From the NCBI GenBank assembly GCA_031263035.1, contig JAISGP010000034.1, forward strand, positions 1 to 49,644: a stretch of 49,644 bases of DNA, in the 5' to 3' direction. The position numbers were made by a program, and so were the translations under genes. This DNA is from Lachnospiraceae bacterium (GTDB lineage Bacteria > Bacillota > Clostridia > Lachnospirales > Lachnospiraceae). Shown piece after piece: positions 24,763 through 35,461 of this stretch; the first letter of the stretch is position 1; each line of letters begins with the position of its first letter. The notes beneath the pieces were generated by a model. The model did not search any database and was not told the origin of the DNA. It saw only the letters and a program-made list of their open reading frames with translations.

Positions 24763-25494
24763 TTATATATATCCTCCATTTATTCCGATAACTTGACCTG
24801 TCATATAACTTGGTGAATTAGCAACATTCCATACTAAGTCAGCTATTTCAGAGGTAGTTGCAAATCTTCCGGCAGGAATTTCTAAGGCTAGGTTTTCTAA
24901 TTCTTTTTTAGATAGATGGCTATTCATAGAGGTATTTACAACTCCGGGAGAAATAGCATTAACTGCTATACCGCTTGGAGCAAGTTCTTTAGAGAGAGCT
25001 TTGGTGAAACTTTCTACGCCCCCCTTTGAAGCAGAGTAGGCTACTTCCATTGAGGCACCGACACTTCCCCACATGGAACTAATGTTAATTATACTGCCAG
25101 CTTTCTTATGTATCATAGATGGTATAACCATTTTGCTCATATAGAAAACTGAATTCAAATTAGTTTTAATTATTTCATCCCAATCTTCATTAGACATGTT
25201 TTGAAGAAGTCCAATATGGGCTATTCCTGCATTATTTACTAATACATCTACATAATCAGTAATGCTAAAAATTGTATTTTTGATTTTTTCAATATCCTGT
25301 GGATTTCCCACATCTCCAATGATTTCTGTGTATGATGCTCCGAACTTTTCTAAATCTTCTGAAAAACTATGAAGTTCATTAATTGATTTCCTAGTAATAA
25401 GAAAAACATGATATCCTTCTATTGCAAATTTAAATGCAATATCTTTTCCCATACCTTTTGCGGCACCTGTAATAATAGCGTATTTTTTTTCCAT
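24763..25494 (-). CDS. SDR family NAD(P)-dependent oxidoreductase (FabG-like)
   Basis: A 243-residue short-chain dehydrogenase. The nucleotide-binding GAAKGMGKDIA, the NNAG motif in VLVNNAGIAHIG, the catalytic Ser in INISSMWGSVG and the YSASKGG Tyr-Lys pair are intact. The C-terminal GQVIGINGGYI is typical of the 3-oxoacyl-ACP reductase branch. The substrate is not predictable; no fatty-acid synthesis genes adjoin. I chose the ATG at 25494, with GGAGAGG and AGGAAA upstream; an in-frame ATG at 25512 lies in that ribosome site. Confidence 0.9.
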   Translation of the reverse strand: MEKKYAIITGAAKGMGKDIAFKFAIEGYHVFLITRKSINELHSFSEDLEKFGASYTEIIGDVGNPQDIEKIKNTIFSITDYVDVLVNNAGIAHIGLLQNMSNEDWDEIIKTNLNSVFYMSKMVIPSMIHKKAGSIINISSMWGSVGASMEVAYSASKGGVESFTKALSKELAPSGIAVNAISPGVVNTSMNSHLSKKELENLALEIPAGRFATTSEIADLVWNVANSPSYMTGQVIGINGGYI

Positions 25495-25719
25495 ATTTCC
25501 TAACCTCTCCACAAATGAATATTAAATATTTTAACATAAAATTGTACTCAATTACATAATAATTATTGCTTGTTATCTTTTGACTTTTAATCTATAATTA
25601 AATTTATCTATTATGGTCAAGTTAATTACATAAGAAAAGAATTGTTTTCAAGATTTATAATTAACAAAGAAAACAGCAGAATAAGTCCAGATATAAAATG
25701 TAAATATTGTAAAATAACC

Positions 25720-25752
25720 TACTTAGATAGATATGGGAGTATATCTAAAGTA
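25720..25752 (+). promoter_or_regulatory. Dyad upstream of the RND permease gene
   Basis: TACTTAGATA (25720-25729) opposes TATCTAAAGTA with one extra base on the right. It lies about 50 bases before the ribosome site of the RND gene. It may be an operator for a drug- or envelope-stress regulator; no regulator gene is nearby. Confidence 0.35.
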
Positions 25753-25803
25753 AGTATTTCAATATATTCTATTTGCAAATGAAACTTTTAAGGGGGAAAA
25801 CTT

Positions 25804-28800
25804 ATGTTTCCAAAATTTAGTGTTAAAAAGCCATATGCTGTAGTTGTGGCAGTGGTTTTAGTTATAATTTTAGGTGTAGTATCATTTCAAAATATGACAG
25901 TTGACTTACTACCTAATATCAATTTACCTTATGTTATGGTAATTACATCTTATCCGGGAGCTTCACCGGAACAGATTGAGCAGACAGTTTCTAAGCCTGT
26001 TGAAGAATCCATGGCTACAGTTAGTAATATAAAAAAAGTTACATCTACAAGTAGCGATAACGTATCCACAGTTACTCTAGAATTTGAGCAAACTGCAAAT
26101 ATGGATTCTGCTATTATAGAGATTCGAGAGAATTTAGATCAGGTTGAAGGTGCATGGCCAGATGCAGTTTCAAGCCCAATAATCATGAAGCTAAATCCTA
26201 ATATGATGCCGGTAATGGTAAGTGCTGTTACCATGAAAGGTGATGATTTAGGTAAAATATCTAAAGAAATTGATGAAAAAGTTCTTCCGGAAATTGAAAG
26301 CGTAGAGGGTGTTGCTTCAGTTTCTACATATGGAGAATTAGTTAAGGATGTTAGAATTTCTTTAGTAGATAAAGATGTAGATAATGTTATATCTAAAATT
26401 GAAAAAAAGGCAAATGAAAAAATAAATGAAGCAACTAAAGCTTTAGATTCAGCAAAAGCCCAAGTTGCATCAGGAAAAGCTGCTCTTGCCAGTGGAAAAA
26501 CAAAGGCAATTGATGGAATATCAGGAGCAGAAGGAACAGTTTCTACAAAGGCTGAAGAATTAAAACAAGCTCAGTTAGAAATTGCTGAAAAGTCAGCCGA
26601 ATTAGCTTCTTCTAAGGCACAGCTACAGCAAGCAATTACTTTAGCCAACACAGCAGTAACAGCATCAGAAGCTTCATTAAGTCAATTAGAAGAATTAAAG
26701 AAAAATGAAGCTAATATTCAAGCTAGAATAAGCCAATTAAACGATAAAGTATCTGGTGGAGGTACATTAACTGCAGCAGAACAGGTGGAACTTCAAACAC
26801 TTACTGCTCAGATGCAAGCTTTAGCATCTTATGCTTCTACTAAAGCTACTCTTACAGCTACAATTACACAGGGGAAAACCCAACTTAAAACCCTTAATGC
26901 TTCTATGGCGAAAATTACAGCCGGTGAAAAGCAGTTAGCTAAATTGAAAGCCAAGGTAAACGCTGGAGCAATAACTTTAGCTAAAGCCAGAGCAGAATTA
27001 TCAAAAACTAGCTTAAGTACAACATTTACTATAGGTGATGCAAGTGCCGGATTAATAGCAGGAGAAACTACATTAGCTGCTCAGGAGCAAACAGCTAAAG
27101 CTCAAATTGCACAAGCTTCTAGTGCTATAGATTATAAATCTTTAATAACAACAGATATGATTAAGCAACTTCTTACAGCTGAGAACTTTTCTATGCCGGC
27201 TGGTAGCATAAAAGAAGATGGTGAAGATATTCAAGTTCGTGTTGGTGAAAAATTAAAAGACATTAATGATATTAAAAATTTAGTTATAGTAGATATAGAT
27301 GGAATGGCACCTGTAAAATTATCTGATATTGCAAATGTCCGTTATGAAGACAATTCTGATGAATATTATGCTAAGATTAATAATAAAAAGGGAATTTTAT
27401 TCCAAATTCAAAAGCAAAATGGTTATTCAACAGGCGATGTAACTGACAATATTTTAGCTAAGTTTAAAACTCTTGAAAAATCTAATTCTGATTTAGATGT
27501 TGTTACAATAATGAATCAAGGAGTATACATTGATACTATTATAAATTCAGTATTAGAGAATTTACTCTTTGGAGCTATTTTAGCAATTCTTGTATTATTA
27601 CTATTTTTGAAGAGTATTAGACCTACAATTATTATAGCCATTTCTATACCTATAAGTTTGGTAGCGGCAATAGTTGCTATGTACTTTAGTGGTGTTACAT
27701 TGAACCTTCTTTCTTTATCCGGACTGGCGTTAGGGGTAGGAATGTTGGTAGATAACTCAATTGTTGTAATTGAGAATATTTATCGTATGCGAAATGAAGA
27801 AGGTGCCAAGGCTACAAAAGCAGCTATAGAAGGTGCAAAGCAAATGGCAGGTGCTATTACAGCATCTACCCTTACAACTATTTGCGTTTTCCTTCCTATC
27901 GTATTTGCAAAAGGTATTACCAAGCAGTTATTTGTAGATATAGGTCTTACAATTGGATATTCTCTTCTTGCTTCATTACTTGTGGCATTAACTGTTGTAC
28001 CTATGGCTTCAGCAGGTATTCTTAAGAATGCAAATGAAAAAGAGAATAAATTATTTAATAAAATTCAAAATGTATATGGAAAATTTCTTGCAAAGGCATT
28101 GCCTAAGAAAGGCATTGTATTATTATTAGCTTTGCTTTTATTTGCAGGAAGTATTCCTTTAGCTATGAGTAGAGGTACTGAATTTATTCCAACTCAAAAA
28201 AATAGTACTGAGATTGTTCTTCTTTATACTCTTGATAAAAAAGCTACTATGTCTCAGATAACTACTGATACGGATGAGTTGATTAAGAGAGTTAGAACAA
28301 TTAAAGATATAAAGGATATCGGTGCATTATATGAGGATAGTTCCGGTGGATTATCTATAATGGGACTTGGCAATACATCTTCTGTATCTGGAAAAACTGT
28401 TATGGGATATGCGATTATTCGTGATAACCCTACACTTGATAGTAAACAGCTTCAAAAAGCTATTGAAAAGAAAACAAAGGATTTACCGGGAGAAGTGCAA
28501 GTACAAACTTCTACAATGGATATGTCTGCTCTTGGAGGTTCAGGTTTAGTTGTTCAGATTAGAGGTAACGATTTAGACAAATTAAGTGAACTTGCAACTA
28601 AAGCAAAGACTATTGTAAGTAAAGTTAAGGGTACTCAAAATGTTTTAGACGGTCAAGAAGATGCTAAGAAAGAGTATAAGGTTACTGTAAATAAGGCAAA
28701 GGCTATGGCACACAACCTTACAGTGGCTCAGGTTTACCAAAGTATTTATAATAAAATTGGTAATACAGCTTCAGTAACTACCCTTACAACATCTGATAAT

Positions 28801-29676
28801 GAATACAGTGTATATGTAGGTGATTCTAGTAAAGAAACCTTTGATAGAAACGATATTCGCAATATGACAATTACTGCAACTAAGTCTGATAAGACTACAG
28901 AACAGGTTAAACTTTCTTCTATAGCTACATTTGCAAATGATACCAGTCCAAAGTCAATTGAAAGAAGTGATAGAACAAGGGTAATGTCTGTTAGTTCAGA
29001 GATTAAAGATGGCTATAATGTAGGTATTGTTGGTAATAAAGTTAAGAAAGCTCTTAAATCTTTAGATTTACCTGAAGGTTATAGCATTAAGATGTCAGGT
29101 GAAGATCAAACGATTAATGATTCTATGGTTGAGTTATTTAAGATGTTAGCTTTGGCTATAGTATTTATGTATTTAATAATGGTTGCACAGTTCCAGAGCT
29201 TACGTTCACCATTTATAGTTATGTTTACCGTTCCATTAGCATTTACCGGAGGACTTTTAGCATTATTCTTAAGTGGAAAGCCTATAAGTATAATTGCCAT
29301 GGTTGGCTTTATAATGTTGTCGGGTATTATAGTTAATAATGGTATTGTATTTATTGATTATACTAATCAGCTGATTAGAGATGGTATGGAAAGAAGAGAA
29401 GCCTTAGTTGTAGCAGGAAAAACAAGACTTCGTCCGATTTTTATGACAGCATTAACTACAGTTCTTGGGCTTTTAACAATGGCTCTTGGAATTGGAACAG
29501 GAACAGATATGGTTCAGCCTATGGCTATTGTTACAATCGGTGGTTTGATTTATGGTACAATTCTTACTTTGGTTGTTGTTCCTTGTATATATGATCTTTT
29601 CCATAAAAGAGAAAAAGCAAGATTTAAAGATACTATTGAAAATGATGAAGAAGAGTTAGAGACTTTTTCTGAATAG
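25804..29676 (+). CDS. RND family efflux permease with a coiled-coil insert
   Basis: A 1290-residue HAE/AcrB-type permease that pumps compounds using the proton gradient. Helix 1 is at 11-28 (AVVVAVVLVIILGVVSF), followed by the porter motifs DLLPNINLPYVMV and SYPGASPEQIEQ. The transmembrane proton-relay stretch LALGVGMLVDNSIVVIENI is present, and the C-terminal half repeats the fold (IMLSGIIVNNGIVFIDY). Residues ~200-445 form a long Ala/Lys/Glu/Gln-rich coiled coil inside the extracytoplasmic domain, absent from AcrB. No adaptor (MFP) or outer-membrane gene is nearby, as expected for a one-membrane cell; the insert may do adaptor-like work. AAGGGGGAA ribosome site. The next gene lies 20 bases downstream. 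Confidence 0.92.
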   Translation: MFPKFSVKKPYAVVVAVVLVIILGVVSFQNMTVDLLPNINLPYVMVITSYPGASPEQIEQTVSKPVEESMATVSNIKKVTSTSSDNVSTVTLEFEQTANMDSAIIEIRENLDQVEGAWPDAVSSPIIMKLNPNMMPVMVSAVTMKGDDLGKISKEIDEKVLPEIESVEGVASVSTYGELVKDVRISLVDKDVDNVISKIEKKANEKINEATKALDSAKAQVASGKAALASGKTKAIDGISGAEGTVSTKAEELKQAQLEIAEKSAELASSKAQLQQAITLANTAVTASEASLSQLEELKKNEANIQARISQLNDKVSGGGTLTAAEQVELQTLTAQMQALASYASTKATLTATITQGKTQLKTLNASMAKITAGEKQLAKLKAKVNAGAITLAKARAELSKTSLSTTFTIGDASAGLIAGETTLAAQEQTAKAQIAQASSAIDYKSLITTDMIKQLLTAENFSMPAGSIKEDGEDIQVRVGEKLKDINDIKNLVIVDIDGMAPVKLSDIANVRYEDNSDEYYAKINNKKGILFQIQKQNGYSTGDVTDNILAKFKTLEKSNSDLDVVTIMNQGVYIDTIINSVLENLLFGAILAILVLLLFLKSIRPTIIIAISIPISLVAAIVAMYFSGVTLNLLSLSGLALGVGMLVDNSIVVIENIYRMRNEEGAKATKAAIEGAKQMAGAITASTLTTICVFLPIVFAKGITKQLFVDIGLTIGYSLLASLLVALTVVPMASAGILKNANEKENKLFNKIQNVYGKFLAKALPKKGIVLLLALLLFAGSIPLAMSRGTEFIPTQKNSTEIVLLYTLDKKATMSQITTDTDELIKRVRTIKDIKDIGALYEDSSGGLSIMGLGNTSSVSGKTVMGYAIIRDNPTLDSKQLQKAIEKKTKDLPGEVQVQTSTMDMSALGGSGLVVQIRGNDLDKLSELATKAKTIVSKVKGTQNVLDGQEDAKKEYKVTVNKAKAMAHNLTVAQVYQSIYNKIGNTASVTTLTTSDNEYSVYVGDSSKETFDRNDIRNMTITATKSDKTTEQVKLSSIATFANDTSPKSIERSDRTRVMSVSSEIKDGYNVGIVGNKVKKALKSLDLPEGYSIKMSGEDQTINDSMVELFKMLALAIVFMYLIMVAQFQSLRSPFIVMFTVPLAFTGGLLALFLSGKPISIIAMVGFIMLSGIIVNNGIVFIDYTNQLIRDGMERREALVVAGKTRLRPIFMTALTTVLGLLTMALGIGTGTDMVQPMAIVTIGGLIYGTILTLVVVPCIYDLFHKREKARFKDTIENDEEELETFSE

Positions 29677-29696
29677 ATTGTAGAGAGGAACATATT

Positions 29697-30242
29697 ATGA
29701 GCCAAGATTTGATAAATAAAGCCACAGCTTTTGCTACCAAAGCCCATGAGGGACAACTTAGAAAGGGAACACTTAGACCTTATATTGTTCACCCTATTGA
29801 AGTTGGCGATATTGTTGCTTCAATTACTTCAGATGAGGAGATAATAGCAGCGGCTATTCTTCATGATACTATTGAGGATACTGATACTACCGAAGAAGAT
29901 ATTAGAAGAGAATTTGGAGATAGGGTAGCATCTATGGTGGCACTGGAGTCTGAAGATAAATCTAAAACTTGGTTCGAAAGAAAAAAGCACACAATCGATA
30001 TGATACCGGTAGAACCTTTAGAGGTTCAGATTATTGCTTTAGCTGATAAATTATCTAATATACGTGATATAAACAGAGATTATCCTGTAGTGGGCGAAGA
30101 ATTATGGAATCGTTTTAGAATGAAGGATAAAGAGATGATTGGATGGTATTATAAGGGGGTTAGAGATTCTCTTGAACCTAGGTTTAAAGATTGTGAAGCT
30201 TTTAAAGAGTATTGTAGATTGATTGAAGTGAGCTTTGGTTAA
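29697..30242 (+). CDS. HD-domain hydrolase, possible small alarmone hydrolase
   Basis: A 181-residue HD-superfamily protein resembling the hydrolase half of RelA/SpoT and MESH1-type enzymes. Matching blocks are ATKAHEGQLRKGTLRPYIVHPIEVG, the metal-binding AAILHDTIEDTDTTEEDI and ALADKLSNIRDI. There is no synthetase or TGS domain. It may degrade (p)ppGpp or a related nucleotide; the substrate is inferred. AGAGGAAC ribosome site. It lies 20 bases after the RND permease, so it is likely the second gene of that transcript, ended by the terminator at 30353. Confidence 0.85.
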   Translation: MSQDLINKATAFATKAHEGQLRKGTLRPYIVHPIEVGDIVASITSDEEIIAAAILHDTIEDTDTTEEDIRREFGDRVASMVALESEDKSKTWFERKKHTIDMIPVEPLEVQIIALADKLSNIRDINRDYPVVGEELWNRFRMKDKEMIGWYYKGVRDSLEPRFKDCEAFKEYCRLIEVSFG

Positions 30243-30352
30243 TAGGTTATGCATGAAGGTTCAAATAATGATGTTATAGAATTATATTTCAAATAAAGGA
30301 AATTTACTAAAGGTAAAGTGGAAAAATAAGTTACTACAATAACAAAGTGTTA

Positions 30353-30391
30353 TATATCATCTCCTAGAATAAAGGGAGATGATATATTTTT
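30353..30391 (+). terminator. Terminator of the RND permease-HD hydrolase unit
   Basis: TATATCATCTCC is perfectly complementary to GGAGATGATATA and is followed by TTTTT. Confidence 0.85.
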
Positions 30392-30512
30392 GCAAATATA
30401 ATAATATAAATTTAGCAACTTATTAGCTTACCAGGATAGTTGTTAGAAAAAATGATAAATATATTTTAATTTTTTATTGAATAAATTACAGGGTATGAGA
30501 GGATTAGGGAAA

Positions 30513-31280
30513 ATGAGTTTCGGAATAGGTTCGTATTTAATTGTAACAGGTCTTTTGTTTTTAGCAGGTATAGTTGATGCTATTGGTGGAGGTGGAGGTC
30601 TTATATCTTTGCCGGCTTTTCTTATTGTAGGTGTACCACCTCATATGGCAGTAGCTACAAATAAACTTTCTGCAGCAACAGGAACTTTACTTGCAGTTAT
30701 ACGTTTTATAAAAAATGATTTAATTAGTTTGAAGCTTGCAATTCCATCTTGTACAGCCGCAATGATAGGTTCTTTTTTAGGTTCTAAGGTATCTCTTTTA
30801 ATACCGGAGAGTTATTTTAATATAATTCTTGTAATTATGCTTCCTATAGCCGCATTTTTAGTTTTGAATAAAAAACTTTTTAAGGACAATGGAAAGGAAG
30901 TACTTGTAGTTGAGAAAAAGACTTATATAACAGCAACAGTTGCAGCTTTATTTATTGGGTTTTATGATGGCTTCTATGGGCCTGGAACAGGTACATTTCT
31001 TCTAATTGCTTTTACTGTATTTGCACATTTAAGTGTAAAGCATAGTAATGCAAATGCAAAGATAATTAATTGTACAACAAATATTACAGCTTTGGTTGTA
31101 TTTGCAACTTCGGGTAAGGTTCTTGTTTTGCTTGGGCTAGTTGGAGCAGTTGCTAATCTTTTTGGGGGATATATTGGTTCTAGTCTTGCTATGTCTAAGA
31201 GTAATAAGGTTACGAAGCCGGTTATTATATTTGTTTTGCTTTTACTGGCAATAAAAGTTATTCGTGAATACTTTTTTTAA
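30513..31280 (+). CDS. TauE/SafE (TSUP) family membrane permease
   Basis: A 255-residue, about eight-helix permease of the sulfite exporter TauE/SafE family, which moves sulfite, sulfonates or related anions. The two repeat signatures are present: GIVDAIGGGGGLISLPAFLIVGVPPHMAVATNK and FYDGFYGPGTGTFLLIAFTVF. I chose the ATG at 30513, preceded by GAGGATTAGGG; an in-frame TTG at 30477 would add a poor 12-residue leader. No sulfur gene is adjacent, and cysK lies far off, so the substrate is open. Confidence 0.9.
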   Translation: MSFGIGSYLIVTGLLFLAGIVDAIGGGGGLISLPAFLIVGVPPHMAVATNKLSAATGTLLAVIRFIKNDLISLKLAIPSCTAAMIGSFLGSKVSLLIPESYFNIILVIMLPIAAFLVLNKKLFKDNGKEVLVVEKKTYITATVAALFIGFYDGFYGPGTGTFLLIAFTVFAHLSVKHSNANAKIINCTTNITALVVFATSGKVLVLLGLVGAVANLFGGYIGSSLAMSKSNKVTKPVIIFVLLLLAIKVIREYFF

Positions 31281-31357
31281 ATTTGTTATATAATTGTTGA
31301 AATATAAGAAAGTTAAGAATATAATTATTGTTAATTAACGAGTAGGAGGGGACGTAT

Positions 31358-31930
31358 ATGTTAGATATGACTAGGGATGAGGCTTTTGATTTATTGAAGA
31401 AGCATATGGAGGGTGAATTTTATATTGAACATTCTTTATCTGTTGAAGCTATTATGAGGGGGCTTGCTAAGAAACTTGCTCCGGATCAGGTGGATTATTG
31501 GGGGATAGTTGGTCTTTGGCATGATTTTGACGAGGAACATTGTCCGTGGAAGGAGCATCTTGAAACTCACGGACCTACTTCTGTACAGATGTTAAAGGAA
31601 GAGGGTATTGATGATGAGGTTTTATTTAGAGCTATTTGTGCCCATAATCCTAAGAGTGGTGTAAAAGCAAAATCAAATTTAGAGTATGCAGTTCTTGCGG
31701 CAGATCCTATGAGTGGTTTTCTTAGAGCTGTTGCTATGATATACCCAGATAAGAAACTTGCTTCTGTAAAGAGAAAATCTGTGTTAAAGAGATTTAATGA
31801 GCATAGATTTGCAGCAGGTGCTAACAGGGATTATATGGAAGCCATAGAATTTACAGGATTAAGCTTAGAGGATTTAGTTGATGTTGCCATGGAAGAAATG
31901 GGAGCAATATCTGATAAAATTGGATTATAA
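31358..31930 (+). CDS. HD-domain phosphohydrolase-like protein
   Basis: A 190-residue protein with an HD metal site: H in FYIEHSLSVE, HD in GLWHDFDEEHCPW, H in AICAHNPKSG and D in AVLAADPMSG. It resembles the short HDIG-type proteins that are common in Clostridia, with no partner domain. The reaction is unknown; HD proteins hydrolyse phosphate esters or nucleotides. GGAGGGGAC gives a strong ribosome site. It precedes the str operon promoter directly. Confidence 0.82.
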   Translation: MLDMTRDEAFDLLKKHMEGEFYIEHSLSVEAIMRGLAKKLAPDQVDYWGIVGLWHDFDEEHCPWKEHLETHGPTSVQMLKEEGIDDEVLFRAICAHNPKSGVKAKSNLEYAVLAADPMSGFLRAVAMIYPDKKLASVKRKSVLKRFNEHRFAAGANRDYMEAIEFTGLSLEDLVDVAMEEMGAISDKIGL

Positions 31931-31967
31931 TTACACACAATATTCTTAAAAGAAGTAGAGATTATAC

Positions 31968-31996
31968 TTGACAATTTAATAAATAAGCCGTAAGAT
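31968..31996 (+). promoter_or_regulatory. Promoter of the str operon
   Basis: TTGACA, a 17-base spacer and TAAGAT. The expected start point is near 32003, about 68 bases before the rpsL ATG. Confidence 0.75.
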
Positions 31997-32007
31997 AGTT
32001 AGGCGTG

Positions 32008-32038
32008 TAAAAGACGCAAATTCTTTTTGTGTCTTTTA
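32008..32038 (+). promoter_or_regulatory. Leader hairpin at the start of the str transcript
   Basis: TAAAAGACGCAAA pairs with TTTGTGTCTTTTA (one wobble) across TTCTT, only a few bases after the predicted start point. A TTATTTTGC tail gives it the look of an attenuator or a 5-prime stabilising stem. Confidence 0.6.
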
Positions 32039-32070
32039 TTTTGCAAAAATAAAACAGGAGGTGAAAAGGA

Positions 32071-32490
32071 ATGCCAACATTTAACCAGTTAGTTCGTAAA
32101 GGACGTGAGACATCTGTTAAAAAAAGCACTGCACCAGCTCTTCAAAAGGGATACAATTCTCTTCATAAAAGAGCTACAGATCAATCTGCACCACAGAAAC
32201 GTGGAGTTTGTACAGCAGTTAAAACAGCTACTCCTAAGAAGCCTAACTCTGCTCTTAGAAAAATTGCCAGAGTTCGTCTTTCTAACGGAATCGAAGTAAC
32301 AAGTTATATCCCAGGTGAAGGTCACAACCTTCAAGAGCATAGTGTTGTTCTTATTCGTGGTGGTAGAGTAAAAGACTTACCAGGAACAAGATATCATATC
32401 GTTCGTGGTACACTTGATACTGCAGGTGTTGCAAAACGTAGACAAGCCCGTTCTAAATACGGTGCTAAGAGACCTAAAGACGCAAAATAA
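32071..32490 (+). CDS. rpsL: 30S ribosomal protein S12
   Basis: 139 residues; part of the decoding site. Starts [12 protein letters not shown] as usual. The loops [20 protein letters not shown] and [14 protein letters not shown] carry the lysines equivalent to E. coli K43 and K88, so the common streptomycin-resistance substitutions are absent. ATG with AGGAGGTG about eight bases upstream. First gene of the str operon; here it follows its own promoter instead of rpoBC. Confidence 0.98.
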   Translation: MPTFNQLVRKGRETSVKKSTAPALQKGYNSLHKRATDQSAPQKRGVCTAVKTATPKKPNSALRKIARVRLSNGIEVTSYIPGEGHNLQEHSVVLIRGGRVKDLPGTRYHIVRGTLDTAGVAKRRQARSKYGAKRPKDAK

Positions 32491-33145
<655 letters not shown>

Positions 33146-33205
33146 TTTATTTGCAATAATTGTTTTAGACAGATTTATCTGTCCAAATTTTAGGAGGAAT
33201 TAATT

Positions 33206-35329
33206 TTGGCTGGAAGAGAGTACCCATTAGAGAGAACTCGTAATATCGGTATTATGGCGCATATTGATGCTGGTAAAACCACATTAACAGAGCGTATACT
33301 TTATTATACCGGTGTTAACTATAAAATTGGTGATACTCATGAAGGTACTGCAACCATGGACTGGATGGAGCAGGAACAAGAAAGAGGTATCACAATCACT
33401 TCTGCAGCCACCACTTGCCACTGGACACTTGAAGAAAAGACTAAACCTAAGGCTGGAGCTTTAGAGCATCGTATTAACATTATCGATACTCCCGGGCACG
33501 TTGACTTTACAGTTGAGGTTGAGCGTTCACTTCGTGTATTAGATGGTGCAGTTGGTGTATTTTGTGCCAAAGGTGGTGTTGAGCCACAATCAGAAAATGT
33601 ATGGCGTCAAGCTGATACATATAACGTACCAAGAATGGCATTTATTAATAAGATGGATATTCTAGGTGCTAATTTCTATGGTGCTGTAGATCAGATTAAA
33701 ACAAGACTAGGTAAAAACGCTATCGTTCTTCAACTTCCAATTGGAAAAGAAGACGATTTCAAAGGAATTATCGACCTTATGGAAATGCAAGCCTACATCT
33801 ATAATGATGAAAAAGGTGAGGACATTAGTGTAACAGATATTCCTGATGATATGAAAGATGATGCAGAACTTTATCATACAGAAATGATTGAAAAGATTTG
33901 CGAACTTGATGATGATCTTATGATGACTTACCTTGAAGAAGGTGAAGATGCAGTTTCTATTGATGATTTAAAAGCAGCTCTTCGTAAGGGAACATGTGAT
34001 AATACAGCAGTTCCTGTATGTTGTGGTTCAGCATACAGAAATAAAGGAGTTCAAAAACTTCTTGATGCAGTTTTAGAGTACATGCCTGCTCCAACTGATA
34101 TACCACCAATCGCTGGTATTGATGAAGATGGAAACGATGTTGTTAGACATTCATCTGATGATGAACCATTCTCTGCATTAGCATTTAAGATTATGACAGA
34201 CCCATTTGTAGGAAAACTTGCATTCTTTAGAGTTTATTCTGGAACAGCGAAAGCTGGTTCTTATGTACTTAATGCTACAAAGAATAAAAAAGAACGTTTA
34301 GGACGTATCCTTCAGATGCATGCAAATAAAAGAGAAGAGCTAGATATAGTTTATTCTGGAGATATTGCTGCAGCTATCGGTCTTAAAGTTACAACTACCG
34401 GAGATACCATTTGCGATGAGAAAGCACCAGTTATCTTAGAGTCAATGGAATTCCCAGAACCAGTTATTGAGCTTGCTATAGAGCCTAAGACTAAGGCTTC
34501 TCAAGGAAAACTTGGTGAGTCTCTTGCTAAGTTAGCTGAAGAAGATCCTACATTTAGAGCTCATACAGATCATGAAACAGGTCAAACGATCATCGCTGGT
34601 ATGGGTGAGCTTCACCTTGAAATCATTGTTGATAGACTTCTTCGTGAGTTTAAAGTAGAAGCTAATGTTGGTGCACCTCAGGTTGCATACAAAGAGGCTA
34701 TTACTAAACCAGTTGAAGTTGATAGCAAATATGCTAAACAATCAGGTGGTCGTGGACAATATGGTCACGCTAGAGTTAAATTTGAACCAATGGATGTTAA
34801 TGGCGAAGAAGTATACAAATTCGAATCAACAGTTGTTGGCGGTGCTATTCCTAAGGAATATATCCCAGCTGTTGGCGAAGGTATCGAAGAAGCTATGAAA
34901 TCTGGTATACTTGGTGGATTCCCGGTTGTTGGTGTTCATGCTACAGTATATGATGGTTCATACCATGAAGTCGATTCTTCAGAAATGGCATTCCACATTG
35001 CAGGATCTCTTGCTATGAAAGATGCTATGAAGAAGGGAGCACCGGTACTTCTTGAACCTATTATGAAGGTTGAAGTAACAATGCCAGAAGAATACATGGG
35101 AGATGTTATTGGAGACATTAACTCTCGTCGTGGTAGAATAGAAGGAATGGATGACCTTGGCGGTGGTAAAATCGTTAGAGGATTTGTTCCACTTTCAGAA
35201 ATGTTTGGATATTCTACAGATCTTCGTTCAAGAACACAAGGACGTGGTAACTACTCAATGTTCTTTGAGAAATATGAGCCAGTTCCAAAGTCTGTTCAGG
35301 AAAAAGTATTATCAGCAAAAGCTGAATAA
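33206..35329 (+). CDS. fusA: Elongation factor G
   Basis: A 707-residue translocase GTPase. G-domain motifs are AHIDAGKTT, the switch-[11 protein letters not shown] and NKMD. Switch I shows the [11 protein letters not shown] motif, and the C-terminal domains IV-V (for example [24 protein letters not shown]) are complete. It is the canonical long EF-G next to rpsG, not a TetM-type protein. The start is TTG with AGGAGGAAT upstream, a start that is common in this operon's fusA. The 60-base rpsG spacer suggests the same transcript. Confidence 0.98.
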   Translation: MAGREYPLERTRNIGIMAHIDAGKTTLTERILYYTGVNYKIGDTHEGTATMDWMEQEQERGITITSAATTCHWTLEEKTKPKAGALEHRINIIDTPGHVDFTVEVERSLRVLDGAVGVFCAKGGVEPQSENVWRQADTYNVPRMAFINKMDILGANFYGAVDQIKTRLGKNAIVLQLPIGKEDDFKGIIDLMEMQAYIYNDEKGEDISVTDIPDDMKDDAELYHTEMIEKICELDDDLMMTYLEEGEDAVSIDDLKAALRKGTCDNTAVPVCCGSAYRNKGVQKLLDAVLEYMPAPTDIPPIAGIDEDGNDVVRHSSDDEPFSALAFKIMTDPFVGKLAFFRVYSGTAKAGSYVLNATKNKKERLGRILQMHANKREELDIVYSGDIAAAIGLKVTTTGDTICDEKAPVILESMEFPEPVIELAIEPKTKASQGKLGESLAKLAEEDPTFRAHTDHETGQTIIAGMGELHLEIIVDRLLREFKVEANVGAPQVAYKEAITKPVEVDSKYAKQSGGRGQYGHARVKFEPMDVNGEEVYKFESTVVGGAIPKEYIPAVGEGIEEAMKSGILGGFPVVGVHATVYDGSYHEVDSSEMAFHIAGSLAMKDAMKKGAPVLLEPIMKVEVTMPEEYMGDVIGDINSRRGRIEGMDDLGGGKIVRGFVPLSEMFGYSTDLRSRTQGRGNYSMFFEKYEPVPKSVQEKVLSAKAE

Positions 35330-35370
35330 TCTATATACTATTATCAAAGATTGAATAGTATGTAAAACAC

Positions 35371-35399
35371 TTGCAAAAAGTTAAAAAATAAAATATAAT
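35371..35399 (+). promoter_or_regulatory. Internal promoter for tuf
   Basis: TTGCAA, exactly 17 bases, TATAAT. It lies in the 132-base fusA-tuf spacer and should boost tuf independently of the operon promoter. A GTCTT-TT-AAGAC stem lies between it and the ribosome site. Confidence 0.7.
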
Positions 35400-35461
35400 T
35401 ACATTTATATGTTGTATATTAATAAGTCTTTTAAGACACTATTATAAGGAGGAAATTAAAA

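Noticed and set aside
26400..27140. Frameshift or foreign insertion in the RND gene
   Set aside because: The frame is continuous and the Ala-rich heptad pattern is regular, so it is a true domain insert.
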